DNA from: Glaciecola sp. XM2
GTDB taxonomy: Bacteria; Pseudomonadota; Gammaproteobacteria; Enterobacterales; Alteromonadaceae
Direction: 5' to 3'
Assembly: GCF_018595715.1 (NCBI RefSeq)
Contig: NZ_JAHEOJ010000028.1
Span: 62,001 to 126,000 of the forward strand
DNA length: 64,000 nucleotides
Shown in pieces: positions 29,473 to 38,178 of the stretch. The notes under the pieces are model-generated. The model was given only the letters and a program-made list of their open reading frames with translations, made no database searches and was not told the DNA's origin. Positions within the stretch are counted from its first letter, which is position 1. Each line of letters opens with the position of its first letter. A program made the position numbers and the translations under genes.

Positions 29473-30312
29473 GTGCAGGTGACTTTTTATGGTGTGAGGG
29501 GCTCCATCCCAACACCAGGCCCAGAGTATATTAAATACGGCGGAAATACCTCCTGCGTGCATGTAGAGCTATCGGATGGCACCGATATTGTGCTCGATGC
29601 TGGCACGGGCATCCGCTTGCTGGGTAAAAAGCTAGCGGCTAAAAAGACGCCTATTCACCTGCTATTGAGCCACAATCATTGGGATCATATCCAAGGCTTT
29701 CCGTTTTTTATTCCTATATATCAGCCTGGGCGTGAAATTATCATCACGCCAGGCATGACCAAGCTGGAACAGCCAGAAGCGGTCATTAAACAAATGTCGG
29801 GCTCTTACTTCCCGGTAAGTAAAGAAGTATTAGCTTCTGATATTTTAATCAAGCGTATTTCGTACGACATTACAGAATGGAAGCTTGGCAGCGCGACAAT
29901 CAAGCGCCATCCAATGAATCATCCAGGCGGCGGCAGTTGCTATACGATTGAAGAAAACGGCAGTAAACTTGCCTACATCACCGACAATGAGCTGTATCCT
30001 CCCTATAAAAAAGACACCGACTTTTTAGAGTTTGTGCACTTTGCGAAGAACGCAGACTTATTAATTCACGATGCACAGTATGTAGTTCAAGATATGCCTG
30101 CTAAACTAGGATGGGGGCATTCGGTAGCAGAAGAAGCGGTGAAGCTCGCGTTGGCAAGTTTTGCCAAGCGCTTAGCCTTATACAGCCACGACCCAGAGCG
30201 CACCGATGCAGACATTGATGAGATTGTACTTCATGCCAATGAAATTATGGAAATTGGTGGTGCTGAGGCCGGCTGTTTTGGTGCTTATGAGGGACAATCG
30301 ATCACCATATAA
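29473..30312 (+). CDS. Metallo-beta-lactamase-fold hydrolase
   Basis: A 279-residue protein with the metal-binding motif SHNHWDHIQG around residue 65, further ligands in MNHPGG, ITDNE, IHDAQY and LYSHDPERTD. It resembles the phosphodiesterase-like branch of the family (PhnP, cAMP phosphodiesterase-like), but the substrate cannot be deduced. Start is GTG with GAGGTAA upstream, nine bases after proS; pldA follows after 11 bases. Confidence 0.82.
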   Translation: MQVTFYGVRGSIPTPGPEYIKYGGNTSCVHVELSDGTDIVLDAGTGIRLLGKKLAAKKTPIHLLLSHNHWDHIQGFPFFIPIYQPGREIIITPGMTKLEQPEAVIKQMSGSYFPVSKEVLASDILIKRISYDITEWKLGSATIKRHPMNHPGGGSCYTIEENGSKLAYITDNELYPPYKKDTDFLEFVHFAKNADLLIHDAQYVVQDMPAKLGWGHSVAEEAVKLALASFAKRLALYSHDPERTDADIDEIVLHANEIMEIGGAEAGCFGAYEGQSITI

Positions 30313-30323
30313 CAGGATGAACA

Positions 30324-31283
30324 ATGCTCAAACGCGTAACACTACTCACCGTAACCTTTATCTCACTGCTTTTTATCACTCACAACATTGCAATAGCACA
30401 AACAACAGACCCAGCATCGGATGTAGAGCTAATTGGTGAGCAGGTACCCAGCAACACTGGAGATGACACAAAAGTCCCCTCACTGTTAGATGCCAAACAA
30501 GAGGGTGACTCTGAAGCAAACCGCAACCCCTTTGCCATTACCCAACATCGCAAAAACTACTTGCTGCCAGTGAGCTATACTACATCAGCCAACACCACTA
30601 CCGTGGATGGGTTGAATGATGCAAACGTCGATAGATACGAAGCAAAATTTCAGATAAGTGTGCAACTACCGCTTTATCTCCAAGAAGAAGAAAACAACGG
30701 TGTATTTTTTGGCTTTACCTCAACGTCATTTTGGCAGGTCTATAACTCAGAGGCGTCTAAACCGTTTAGAGAAACCAACTACGAGCCTGAAGTTTTTTAT
30801 CAATGGTCGCCTAACTGGAATGTCATGGGTTTTAGGTTCAACGGCGCTCAAATTGGCTTTAACCACATGTCGAACGGGCAAGACGGGCTAAAATCAAGAA
30901 GCTGGAATCGTATAACAGCGTCTGCATTGTTTAGTGATGCCGATTCTCTTTATTACCTAAAAACATGGTATCGCCTACCCGAAGACGACAAAACTGACCA
31001 ACTCGACCCAACCGGTGATGACAACCCCGATATCTTAGACTTTTATGGCCGTGCAGAATTTGGCTTTGTACAAAATTTTGGTGAGATTAATCTGTTTGCG
31101 CGTATTCGCAACAATCTATCGCTAAAAGACAATAGAAGCGGCATAGAACTGAACCTAACCTACCCCATCAACGACAGATACGATTTGCTATTGCAATACT
31201 TCAACGGCTACGGCGATTCTTTGATTGATTATAACCGCCACTTGCAAAGGATTAGTTTGGGGGTTGAGTTGAGGTTTTTGTAA
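30324..31283 (+). CDS. pldA: Outer membrane phospholipase A (PldA)
   Basis: Outer-membrane beta-barrel hydrolase that removes misplaced phospholipids from the outer leaflet. The 319 residues start with a signal peptide (VTFISLLFITHNIAIAQ), then a variable acidic stretch, then the barrel. The active-site motif GFNHMSNGQ (His-x-Ser) is conserved, with EPEVFYQW and the C-terminal strand ending in Phe-Leu. AGGAT precedes the ATG. No terminator is visible after it. Confidence 0.92.
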   Translation: MLKRVTLLTVTFISLLFITHNIAIAQTTDPASDVELIGEQVPSNTGDDTKVPSLLDAKQEGDSEANRNPFAITQHRKNYLLPVSYTTSANTTTVDGLNDANVDRYEAKFQISVQLPLYLQEEENNGVFFGFTSTSFWQVYNSEASKPFRETNYEPEVFYQWSPNWNVMGFRFNGAQIGFNHMSNGQDGLKSRSWNRITASALFSDADSLYYLKTWYRLPEDDKTDQLDPTGDDNPDILDFYGRAEFGFVQNFGEINLFARIRNNLSLKDNRSGIELNLTYPINDRYDLLLQYFNGYGDSLIDYNRHLQRISLGVELRFL

Positions 31284-31434
31284 AATAGTGCATGTGTCAG
31301 AAAAATTTACAACTTACCCAGCATGAATTATTAACTCATTGTTATTTTTATATAAATTAACCTGGTGCAAAATTTGCAGTGTGTTACAAAGCGCAACACA
31401 TTGCTAATGCTTACAAACTATAGGGATACAACTA

Positions 31435-32034
31435 ATGAAGCTCACCAAGTACCTTTTTGCGGCAACACTGGTTTTAATGGCATCTGTTAATGCCAATGCA
31501 TCCGTCATTTTTCAAGACAATTTTGATGCTGAGAATGGCGGCAACGGAGTTTTAAATTATACAAGGTTTGCAAATTGGACTACCAGTGACGGCACAGTCG
31601 ATTTGATTGGGAATGGCTATTATGATTTTTTAGCAGGTAATGGCTTGTATATTGATATGGATGGTTCAACTGGCGATGCGGGTAAAATGACTTCTATAGC
31701 CCTAAACTTAGCCCCTGGTACCTACACTTTAAGTTTTGAGCTTGCGGGCAATAGAAGAAATGGCGCGACTGAAGGCGTTGAAGTGCTAGTAGACATGGGT
31801 AGCTTGTTTAGTAACACTTACAGCTTAAATAAAAATGACCCGTTCCAACTTTATACCGAAACCTTTACTGTTCTTACAGCGACAACCACTTCCATATCAT
31901 TTGAAGGTGCAGGTGGCGATAATATTGGTATGTTACTTGATGATGTGACACTTACCGCTGTTTCAACACCAGCGGCGTTATCATTGTTAGGACTCGGGTT
32001 AGTTGGCTTAGGTTTCTCCAGACGCCAAAAGTAA
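31435..32034 (+). CDS. Secreted protein with PEP-CTERM-like C-terminal sorting signal
   Basis: A 199-residue precursor. The signal peptide ends at about VNANA, followed by a beta-rich domain (VIFQDNFDAENGG, LAPGTYTLSFELAGNRR, ISFEGAGGDNIGMLLDDVTLT). The C-terminus has a short TPAAL motif, a hydrophobic helix LSLLGLGLVGLGF and basic SRRQK, the tripartite form recognised by exosortases, although the canonical Pro-Glu-Pro is replaced. TATAGGGA precedes the ATG and a strong terminator follows. No exosortase gene is in the window. Confidence 0.75.
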   Translation: MKLTKYLFAATLVLMASVNANASVIFQDNFDAENGGNGVLNYTRFANWTTSDGTVDLIGNGYYDFLAGNGLYIDMDGSTGDAGKMTSIALNLAPGTYTLSFELAGNRRNGATEGVEVLVDMGSLFSNTYSLNKNDPFQLYTETFTVLTATTTSISFEGAGGDNIGMLLDDVTLTAVSTPAALSLLGLGLVGLGFSRRQK

Positions 32035-32051
32035 AAACAGTCTATGTTCAT

Positions 32052-32076
32052 AAAACCCGCTTTAGGCGGGTTTTTT
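32052..32076 (+). terminator. Intrinsic terminator of the PEP-CTERM-like gene
   Basis: AAAACCCGC and GCGGGTTTT pair around TTTAG, with a run of six T residues. It starts about 18 bases after the stop. Confidence 0.9.
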
Positions 32077-32179
32077 ATTGGTTTTTGTTTTACATGTAGC
32101 TTCAAAACCTTCCTTAACTCAATTGCTATGCCTAGCTTCCTTTATAAATGTTGTCGTACATGAACCAACTTACTATTTA

Positions 32180-32368
32180 TTAAATAATTAACCGCAGGCC
32201 AGTTCTATTGTTGATGAGTTTTTTCAGGTTGGTTTCTGGAATTTCCAGTTTAGTAGGGTAATCAGCAATATGGTAAAAACAAACTAAATAAATGTCTTTG
32301 CCGGCATATGTAGCACTGACAATAACAGCTTTAGGTTTGATCAATACTATGTCCCACCAATTGCCGCA
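32180..32368 (-). pseudogene. Candidate remnant of a degraded gene
   Basis: The minus strand is open for 62 codons with protein-like content (DIVLIKPKAVIVSATYAGKD then IYLVCFYHIADYPTKLEIPE), ending in TAA, but there is no plausible start. Just upstream, in a different frame (to about 32450), the DNA reads ILSRLNLARYFKCLECLSNA and then stops. The two pieces could be joined by a one-base shift near 32360, suggesting a frameshifted gene of roughly 90 residues. I recognise no family, and chance coding-like sequence is possible. Confidence 0.35.
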
Positions 32369-32512
32369 TTACTCAAACACTCCAAACATTTGAAATATCT
32401 AGCTAGATTCAGCCTACTCAAAATACCAATATCTATTGCATGAGTGGTTTGCCTTTATTATTCAATCTGCTATGTTGATGTCATAAAAATCATTACATTA
32501 GTGAGTATTATC

Positions 32513-32887
32513 ATGGTATTAGGTTTATTGTCTCTAAGTTTAAAAGTGTCTGATATTGAAGTGTCTAAAGTGTTTTATGAAAAACTTGGGTTTAGTCAAA
32601 TGGCGGGCCACTTGGATCAAAAATGGCTAATCATGAAAGATAAGAACAACCAAGTAATTGGTTTGTTTGAGGGAATGCTTGAAAAAAACACCATCACATT
32701 CAACCCCGGTTGGGATCACAATGCCCAAAACATCGACGATTATATTGACGTACGTTACTTACAAAAAATGTTAAGCAACGAAGGCATCGATTGCGGGAAG
32801 CCGATTGGAGAAAACAATAAAGGCCCAGCTAACTTTATAATGACCGACCCCGACGGCAACCCAATATTGGTTGACCAGCATAGGTAA
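32513..32887 (+). CDS. VOC-fold (glyoxalase-like) protein
   Basis: About 124 residues from the ATG at 32513; an upstream extension to 32444 is hydrophobic and unlike the family. The vicinal oxygen chelate pattern is clear: LSLKVSDIEVSKVFYEKLGFSQ at the start and FIMTDPDGNPILVDQ at the end. Substrate unknown. The upstream region has no clear promoter or strong ribosome binding site. Confidence 0.75.
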   Translation: MVLGLLSLSLKVSDIEVSKVFYEKLGFSQMAGHLDQKWLIMKDKNNQVIGLFEGMLEKNTITFNPGWDHNAQNIDDYIDVRYLQKMLSNEGIDCGKPIGENNKGPANFIMTDPDGNPILVDQHR

Positions 32888-32916
32888 GCGAACAGAGTTG
32901 ATTGCAGAGGCAGCAG

Positions 32917-33969
32917 TTATTTAACAACCACATCCCAAGAAACTCTATCTCCGGGTGACATATCGGCAGTAACCGTTTTACCCAAAATATCATCCAAGTA
33001 CTTGGGTGCTAGACCAAAGCCAGGTCTGATGCGTCTGACATGATCCTGAGTAATCACTTCGCCCTTTTGCAGTGGCTTTACAAAGTACAAAGAGCGTCTG
33101 AACCTTGCGTTTTGCCCTTCTGCTTCAGCGCGTTTTTCTTCGCCCGCACCTAAACTGCTAAAGGCTTCTTCGGTGGCGGTAATGAGCTCTTTGAGTTCAT
33201 CGGGCTCGATGGAAAACTCACTGTCAGGCCCTTTATCTGCTCTGCTCAAAGTGAAGTGCTTTTCAATCACGCTAGCGCCAAGTGAGGTCGCAACCACAGA
33301 TGCTAAATTACCTAGCGTATGGTCCGACAGACCAACCTGAACATGAAATTTATCACGCAGCGTAATGATGCTCTTTAAGTCTGCTTGTGCAAGTGGTGCT
33401 GGATAGCTGCTAATACAGTGAAACAGTGCTATGTCATTACAGCCTGCACTTCTTGCAGCCTCTAACGCTTCAGCAATTTCGTCGTGAGAAGCCATGCCGG
33501 TAGACATGAGCATAGGCTTGCCTTGTTTGGCGATGTAGCGAATGAGCGGAATATCTACAAGCTCAAATGAAGCCACTTTAAAAGCCGGTGCATCGAGTTG
33601 CGTCAATAGGTCAACGGCGCTTTCATCAAAAGGGGAGGAAAACAAAGTAATGCCCACCGCTTTAGCGTGCTCAAATAACTCAGCATGCCATTCGAAAGGC
33701 GTATATGCTTCGCCATAAAGCTGATACAAATTATAGCCCGCCCATAAACCTTCGGTAATTTTGAAGTCGTCTTTATCGACATCTATGGTCATTGTATCTG
33801 GCGTGTAGGTTTGAATTTTGACCGCGCTAGCACCTGCTTTTTTGGCGGCGGTAATCGATTGCTTAGCCCGCTCAATATCACCGTTATGATTTGCTGAAAT
33901 TTCAGCAATCACATACGGCGGCATAAACTGAGAAATTTCTCTACCAGCAATGGTAACGGGGCGTAGCAT
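32917..33969 (-). CDS. pseI: Pseudaminic acid synthase (PseI, NeuB family)
   Basis: Condenses 2,4-diacetamido-2,4,6-trideoxy-L-altrose with PEP to form pseudaminic acid. The 350 residues comprise a TIM barrel (YVIAEISANHNGDIERAK, TLFSSPFDESAVDLL, FKVASFELVDIPLIRYIA, KPMLMSTGMAS) and a C-terminal antifreeze-like SAF domain (RRSLYFVKPLQKGEVI through MSPGDRVSWDVV). PseI is preferred over NeuB from the SANHNG and YTPFEWH motifs. It is the last gene of the run from guaA. Confidence 0.88.
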   Translation of the reverse strand: MLRPVTIAGREISQFMPPYVIAEISANHNGDIERAKQSITAAKKAGASAVKIQTYTPDTMTIDVDKDDFKITEGLWAGYNLYQLYGEAYTPFEWHAELFEHAKAVGITLFSSPFDESAVDLLTQLDAPAFKVASFELVDIPLIRYIAKQGKPMLMSTGMASHDEIAEALEAARSAGCNDIALFHCISSYPAPLAQADLKSIITLRDKFHVQVGLSDHTLGNLASVVATSLGASVIEKHFTLSRADKGPDSEFSIEPDELKELITATEEAFSSLGAGEEKRAEAEGQNARFRRSLYFVKPLQKGEVITQDHVRRIRPGFGLAPKYLDDILGKTVTADMSPGDRVSWDVVVK

Positions 33970-33972
33970 AAG

Positions 33973-34413
33973 TTAAACCTCTTTTAACAAATAGGTGGTT
34001 TGCAGCTTGTTTGCATCAAGCGCTTCAAGGGCTTTTTCAAGCTCTTTATCGGCAGCGGGAACATGCACATGAAATTTAGCGTTGCGCACAGATTTTAATG
34101 CCGGCAATGGCGTGAATTGAGACTGCAATAACTGCACCACAGCGCCAATTGCTCCATAGTATTCTGGCAAGAAGTTGATGCCAATAGAGTTATCGGTTTG
34201 TAAGTATACACTGCCAATATAGGCGCCGTTTTGCTTCACTAGTAGCCATGCACGGTAAGGGTGATTATCAATAAACTGCTGATGTTCTTCAAAGTTCGGC
34301 ATACTGGTGTGGCTAATACTATGCTGGCGCTCGGTGAGCAGATGAAACAAGAAATCGACATGCTCTGCTTTGTTTTTCACAAGCTCATGCAATTGTATTT
34401 CTGACTTACTCAT
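33973..34413 (-). CDS. GNAT-fold acetyltransferase-like protein of nonulosonate cluster type
   Basis: About 146 residues, starting at the second ATG (34413), which has TAGGAAATGAG at proper spacing; the first ATG is too close to it. The pattern ISHTSMPNFEEHQQFIDNHP then RAWLLVKQNGAYIGSVYLQ and IGINFLPEYYG resembles small GNAT proteins found next to sialic, legionaminic or pseudaminic acid genes. The acetyl-CoA loop is not convincing, so activity is uncertain. It overlaps the preceding gene by eight bases and precedes pseI by three. Confidence 0.6.
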   Translation of the reverse strand: MSKSEIQLHELVKNKAEHVDFLFHLLTERQHSISHTSMPNFEEHQQFIDNHPYRAWLLVKQNGAYIGSVYLQTDNSIGINFLPEYYGAIGAVVQLLQSQFTPLPALKSVRNAKFHVHVPAADKELEKALEALDANKLQTTYLLKEV

Positions 34414-34927
34414 ACTCATTTCCTAGATTTAAATAATAACTAAGCAACTTATCACTTTGTTCATCTTGATTATCTTGAGTCGCGTCCAAACAAAACCCCA
34501 CCTGCTCAAAACTGCGAATACTGCCTATATTATTGGTTTTGATTTGGGCAAGTATAGCGTCACATTGTCGATAGCGTTTTTTAAACAGTTCAATTGCTTC
34601 TGTTAGGCAGCGACTTGCATAGCCCTTTCCGCGGGACTGTGAAGATAAATTGATGGAAATTTTAGCTTTGCTTAGGTCAGCCTCTAGGTCGAATCTTACC
34701 ATTCCCAGACGCTCATCATTTGCAGCAAGCTCGGCTATTAAAATGTAAAAGCGCTCATTGTTGAGCGCTTGCGTAAACCACTGTTGATGGGTTGGTAAGT
34801 CTAATTCGCGGGTGTCTATAGACATTGCTCTGGTCAATGCATCATTACGCCAGAGCAACAAAGCTTCCATATCGCTTAGGTTAGCTTCCCGTAGAGTGAT
34901 GTCACTCACGCGCTTATCCGCCATCAT
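34406..34927 (-). CDS. GNAT N-acetyltransferase, PseH-like
   Basis: About 173 residues from MMADKRVSDITLREANLSD (34927); the reading frame extends upstream into guaA but that extension is not family-like. The GNAT signatures are LLLWRNDALTRAMSIDTREL, GMVRFDLEADLSKAKISINL and the acetyl-CoA loop SQSRGKGYASRCL. The form matches acetyltransferases that act on the C4 amine of the UDP-altrosamine intermediate in pseudaminic acid synthesis. Its start is 10 bases after the guaA stop, with CTAGGCG as binding site, so it is read from the gua transcript. Confidence 0.75.
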   Translation of the reverse strand: MMADKRVSDITLREANLSDMEALLLWRNDALTRAMSIDTRELDLPTHQQWFTQALNNERFYILIAELAANDERLGMVRFDLEADLSKAKISINLSSQSRGKGYASRCLTEAIELFKKRYRQCDAILAQIKTNNIGSIRSFEQVGFCLDATQDNQDEQSDKLLSYYLNLGNEYE

Positions 34928-34937
34928 GACGCCTAGC

Positions 34938-36515
34938 TTATTCCCACTCAATAGTCGCTGGCGGTTTGCCAGAAATATCATAAACCACGCGAGAAATACC
35001 GTTAACTTCATTGATGATGCGATTAGAGACCTTACCTAAAAACTCATAAGGCAAATGAGCCCAGCGCGCTGTCATAAAATCAATGGTTTCAACGGCTCGA
35101 ATCGACACTACCCAATCGTACTTACGCATATCACCCATCACTCCCACAGAGCGCACGGGTAAAAATACGGTAAATGCTTGGCTAACCTTATGATACAAAT
35201 CGGCCTTGTGCAGCTCTTCGATAAAAATAGCATCGGCGCGGCGCAACAAGTCGCAGTATTCTTTTTTGATTTCGCCTAGCACCCGTACACCTAAGCCAGG
35301 CCCTGGGAAGGGATGACGATAGAGCATATCGTAGGGCAGACCAAGCTCGAGACCTATCTTGCGCACTTCATCTTTAAACAACTCACGTAGTGGCTCTACG
35401 AGTCCCATTTTCATATTTTCAGGCAAGCCACCCACGTTATGGTGAGACTTTATAACATGCGCCTTGCCGGTTGCAGAGCCCGCAGACTCAATCACATCTG
35501 GGTAAATCGTGCCTTGAGCTAGCCATTTTGCATTTTCAAGTTTGTTCGACTCTTCGTCAAAAACGTACACAAATTCATTACCAATGATTTTACGTTTTTT
35601 CTCAGGATCTGACTCGCCCGCAAGCGCGTCTAAAAAGCGTGTTTCTGCATCTACTTTAATGATGTTGAGGCCAAAATGGTCACCAAACATTTCCATGACC
35701 TGCTTGCCCTCGTCTAAACGCAGCAAACCGTTGTCGACAAACACGCATGTAAGCTGTTTGCCAATTGCCTGATGCAGCAACATGGCAGTCACCGATGAGT
35801 CAACACCGCCAGATAAGCCCAGTATGACTTCGTCGTCGCCTACCTGCTTTTTGATGCGAGCCACTGCGTCTTCAATAATCGCGCCAGCGGTCCATAACTT
35901 TTCACACCCACATATTTGCATCACAAAATGCTCAAGCATGCGCATGCCTTGCTTGGTATGAGTAACTTCTGGGTGAAATTGCACGCCGTAAAATTGTTTA
36001 TCAACATTTACCATAGCTGCATGAGGACAACTAGGGGTTTGAGCAATCGTCGTAAAACCTGGTGGAACATCGCTGACCTTGTCGCCATGACTCATCCACA
36101 CGTCGAGCAAGGCATTGCCGTTTGCGCTTATCTCGTCTTCAATTTTATCGAACAAAGCGGTAGCGCTGAGTAACTCAACTTGTGCATAGCCAAACTCACG
36201 CATGTCTGAGCCTTGTACCTTGCCGCCAAGCTGATGCGCCATGGTTTGCATGCCATAACAAATGCCTAACACCGGCACACCGGCGTTAAACACATACTGC
36301 GGCGCGCGCGGAGAGTTAGCTTCTGGCACCGACTCAGGGCCACCCGATAGAATAATGCCGTCGGGCGCGAAGTTGCGGATTTGCTTTTCGCTCACATCCC
36401 ACGCCCAAAGCTCACAATACACGCCTATTTCACGCACGCGTCGGGCAATTAACTGGGTGTATTGAGATCCAAAATCTAAAATTAAAATCTTTTGACTGTG
36501 AATATTCGCCGACAT
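34938..36515 (-). CDS. guaA: GMP synthase (glutamine-hydrolysing)
   Basis: Converts XMP to GMP. The 525 residues match E. coli. The class I amidotransferase domain has Cys in VLGICYGMQ and His/Glu in [10 protein letters not shown]. The ATP-pyrophosphatase domain has the P-loop [16 protein letters not shown] and the C-terminal dimerisation domain ends with the GMP-binding region KPPATIEWE. It follows guaB by 86 bases, in which a hairpin lies. Confidence 0.97.
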   Translation of the reverse strand: MSANIHSQKILILDFGSQYTQLIARRVREIGVYCELWAWDVSEKQIRNFAPDGIILSGGPESVPEANSPRAPQYVFNAGVPVLGICYGMQTMAHQLGGKVQGSDMREFGYAQVELLSATALFDKIEDEISANGNALLDVWMSHGDKVSDVPPGFTTIAQTPSCPHAAMVNVDKQFYGVQFHPEVTHTKQGMRMLEHFVMQICGCEKLWTAGAIIEDAVARIKKQVGDDEVILGLSGGVDSSVTAMLLHQAIGKQLTCVFVDNGLLRLDEGKQVMEMFGDHFGLNIIKVDAETRFLDALAGESDPEKKRKIIGNEFVYVFDEESNKLENAKWLAQGTIYPDVIESAGSATGKAHVIKSHHNVGGLPENMKMGLVEPLRELFKDEVRKIGLELGLPYDMLYRHPFPGPGLGVRVLGEIKKEYCDLLRRADAIFIEELHKADLYHKVSQAFTVFLPVRSVGVMGDMRKYDWVVSIRAVETIDFMTARWAHLPYEFLGKVSNRIINEVNGISRVVYDISGKPPATIEWE

Positions 36516-36536
36516 TTGTATTCCTAATATAAAAGA

Positions 36537-36566
36537 AGGTTACGCCAGTCTACATTGGCATAACCT
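36537..36566 (-). promoter_or_regulatory. Hairpin between guaB and guaA
   Basis: AGGTTATGCCA and TGGCGTAACCT (minus strand) form an 11-pair stem with one T-G and an eight-base loop, followed by TCTTTTATATT. It sits 21 bases before the guaA ATG. It could be a weak terminator or attenuator that sets the guaB:guaA ratio, or an mRNA processing/stability element. Confidence 0.5.
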
Positions 36567-36601
36567 ATAGGGTAATAAAGCTAAAAGGTACAATATTGTT
36601 A

Positions 36602-38071
36602 CTACCCTAAGCGGTAGTTTGGTGCTTCTTTGGTAATGCTCACATCGTGCACATGTGACTCGCCCATGCCCGCTGAAGTGACTCTTACAAATTTAGATTC
36701 AGTGCGCAGTGACTCTATCGTGCCGCATCCTGTGAGTCCCATCGCTGAGCGTAAGCCACCTAACTGCTGATGAATGATGTTCGCAATAGGCCCTTTATAA
36801 GCGACGCGCCCTTCAATACCTTCTGGCACCAGCTTTTCAACGTTGCTGCTGTCTTGGAAGTAACGATCAGATGAGCCATTGCTTTGGTTCATTGCGCCCA
36901 AAGAGCCCATTCCGCGATACGATTTATAGTAACGCCCTTGGTAAAGCTCTACTTCACCGGGTGCTTCTTCGGTTCCAGCAAACATACTGCCTACCATTAC
37001 CGAACTTGCGCCTGCCGCTAGGGCTTTGGCTATATCACCCGAAAAGCGAATGCCGCCATCTGCAATAATTGGAATACCAAGGCCATCTACAGCGTCTACG
37101 GCGTCTGAAATCGCCGTAATTTGTGGTACGCCACAGCCAGTGACAATGCGAGTGGTACAAATTGAACCTGGGCCAATACCTACTTTCACCGCATCAACAC
37201 CAGCATCTACTAAGGCTTTTGCGCCGGCGCCTGTGGCGACATTACCGGCGATTAAGTCGATATTTGGATACTCTTTTCTAACTGCTTTAACACGGTCAAT
37301 TACGCCTTGTGAGTGACCATGAGAAGTATCAATCAGCAATACGTCTACACCGGCTTCTACCAATAAACGAATGCGCTCGTCGGTACCAGGCCCAACGCTC
37401 ACCGCCGCGCCAACACGCAAACGGCCTTTTGAGTCCTTACAGGCATTGGGTTTGCTTTTTGCTTTTTGGAAGTCTTTAACGGTGATTAACCCAGTGAGTC
37501 TGAAGGCATCATCGACTACTAAGATTTTTTCAATGCGATATTCGTGCATCAGATGCATTACATGGTCGGGGCTTTCATCCGCGGTGACTGTAACGAGCTT
37601 TTCTTTTGGCGTCATCACTTTACTAATGGGTTGGTCAAGACGGTTTTCAAAACGTAAATCACGACCGGTCACCAAACCAATTAAGTTGTTTTCATCATCA
37701 ACTACCGGAAAGCCGCTGTAGCCTAACTGCTTACTAAGTGCCTTGGTGTCACCAATGGTGGCATCTTCTTTTACGGTTACTGGGTCTTGTACTACGCCAC
37801 TTTCGTACTTCTTAACACGTAACACATGCTCAGCTTGCGCTTTTGCACTCATATTTTTGTGAATAAACCCAATTCCACCCTCTTGCGCCAATGCAATAGC
37901 AAGGGGAGCTTCTGTCACGGTATCCATGGCCGCCGACATCATTGGCATATTCAGTTTGATATTTCGGGTCAGACGAGTAGATAAGTTGGCAGTGTGAGGC
38001 AACACAGTGGAGTGCCCAGGCACCAATAATACGTCGTCGAAGGTGAAAGCTTCTTTTTCGATGCGGAGCAT
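36602..38071 (-). CDS. guaB: Inosine-5'-monophosphate dehydrogenase
   Basis: Rate-limiting step of GMP synthesis, oxidising IMP to XMP. The 489 residues form a TIM barrel with inserted tandem CBS domains (about 90-205). The catalytic loop is [18 protein letters not shown] with Cys near 305, and the flap includes [12 protein letters not shown] and a RYFQ motif. TAGGTAA precedes the ATG. The gene heads the gua run and has a well-formed promoter. Confidence 0.97.
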   Translation of the reverse strand: MLRIEKEAFTFDDVLLVPGHSTVLPHTANLSTRLTRNIKLNMPMMSAAMDTVTEAPLAIALAQEGGIGFIHKNMSAKAQAEHVLRVKKYESGVVQDPVTVKEDATIGDTKALSKQLGYSGFPVVDDENNLIGLVTGRDLRFENRLDQPISKVMTPKEKLVTVTADESPDHVMHLMHEYRIEKILVVDDAFRLTGLITVKDFQKAKSKPNACKDSKGRLRVGAAVSVGPGTDERIRLLVEAGVDVLLIDTSHGHSQGVIDRVKAVRKEYPNIDLIAGNVATGAGAKALVDAGVDAVKVGIGPGSICTTRIVTGCGVPQITAISDAVDAVDGLGIPIIADGGIRFSGDIAKALAAGASSVMVGSMFAGTEEAPGEVELYQGRYYKSYRGMGSLGAMNQSNGSSDRYFQDSSNVEKLVPEGIEGRVAYKGPIANIIHQQLGGLRSAMGLTGCGTIESLRTESKFVRVTSAGMGESHVHDVSITKEAPNYRLG

Positions 38072-38110
38072 GCAATTTTACCTATGTGAGTAGTGGCTTA
38101 ATTGCGGTGC

Positions 38111-38153
38111 AATTGTAGTGTTTTTTTATACTTGGGTAAACTACAATTACCAA
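38111..38153 (-). promoter_or_regulatory. guaB promoter with overlapping inverted repeat
   Basis: On the minus strand TTGGTA (38148-38153), 17 bases, then TATAAA (38125-38130), about 55 bases before the guaB ATG. Perfect inverted arms AATTGTAG (38111-38118) and CTACAATT (38141-38148) flank the -10, with centres 30 bases apart. That geometry could bind a dimeric repressor or a looping pair, but no known box is recognised. Confidence 0.55.
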
Positions 38154-38178
38154 AATCGTTGAACAAATTTAGGTGTTT

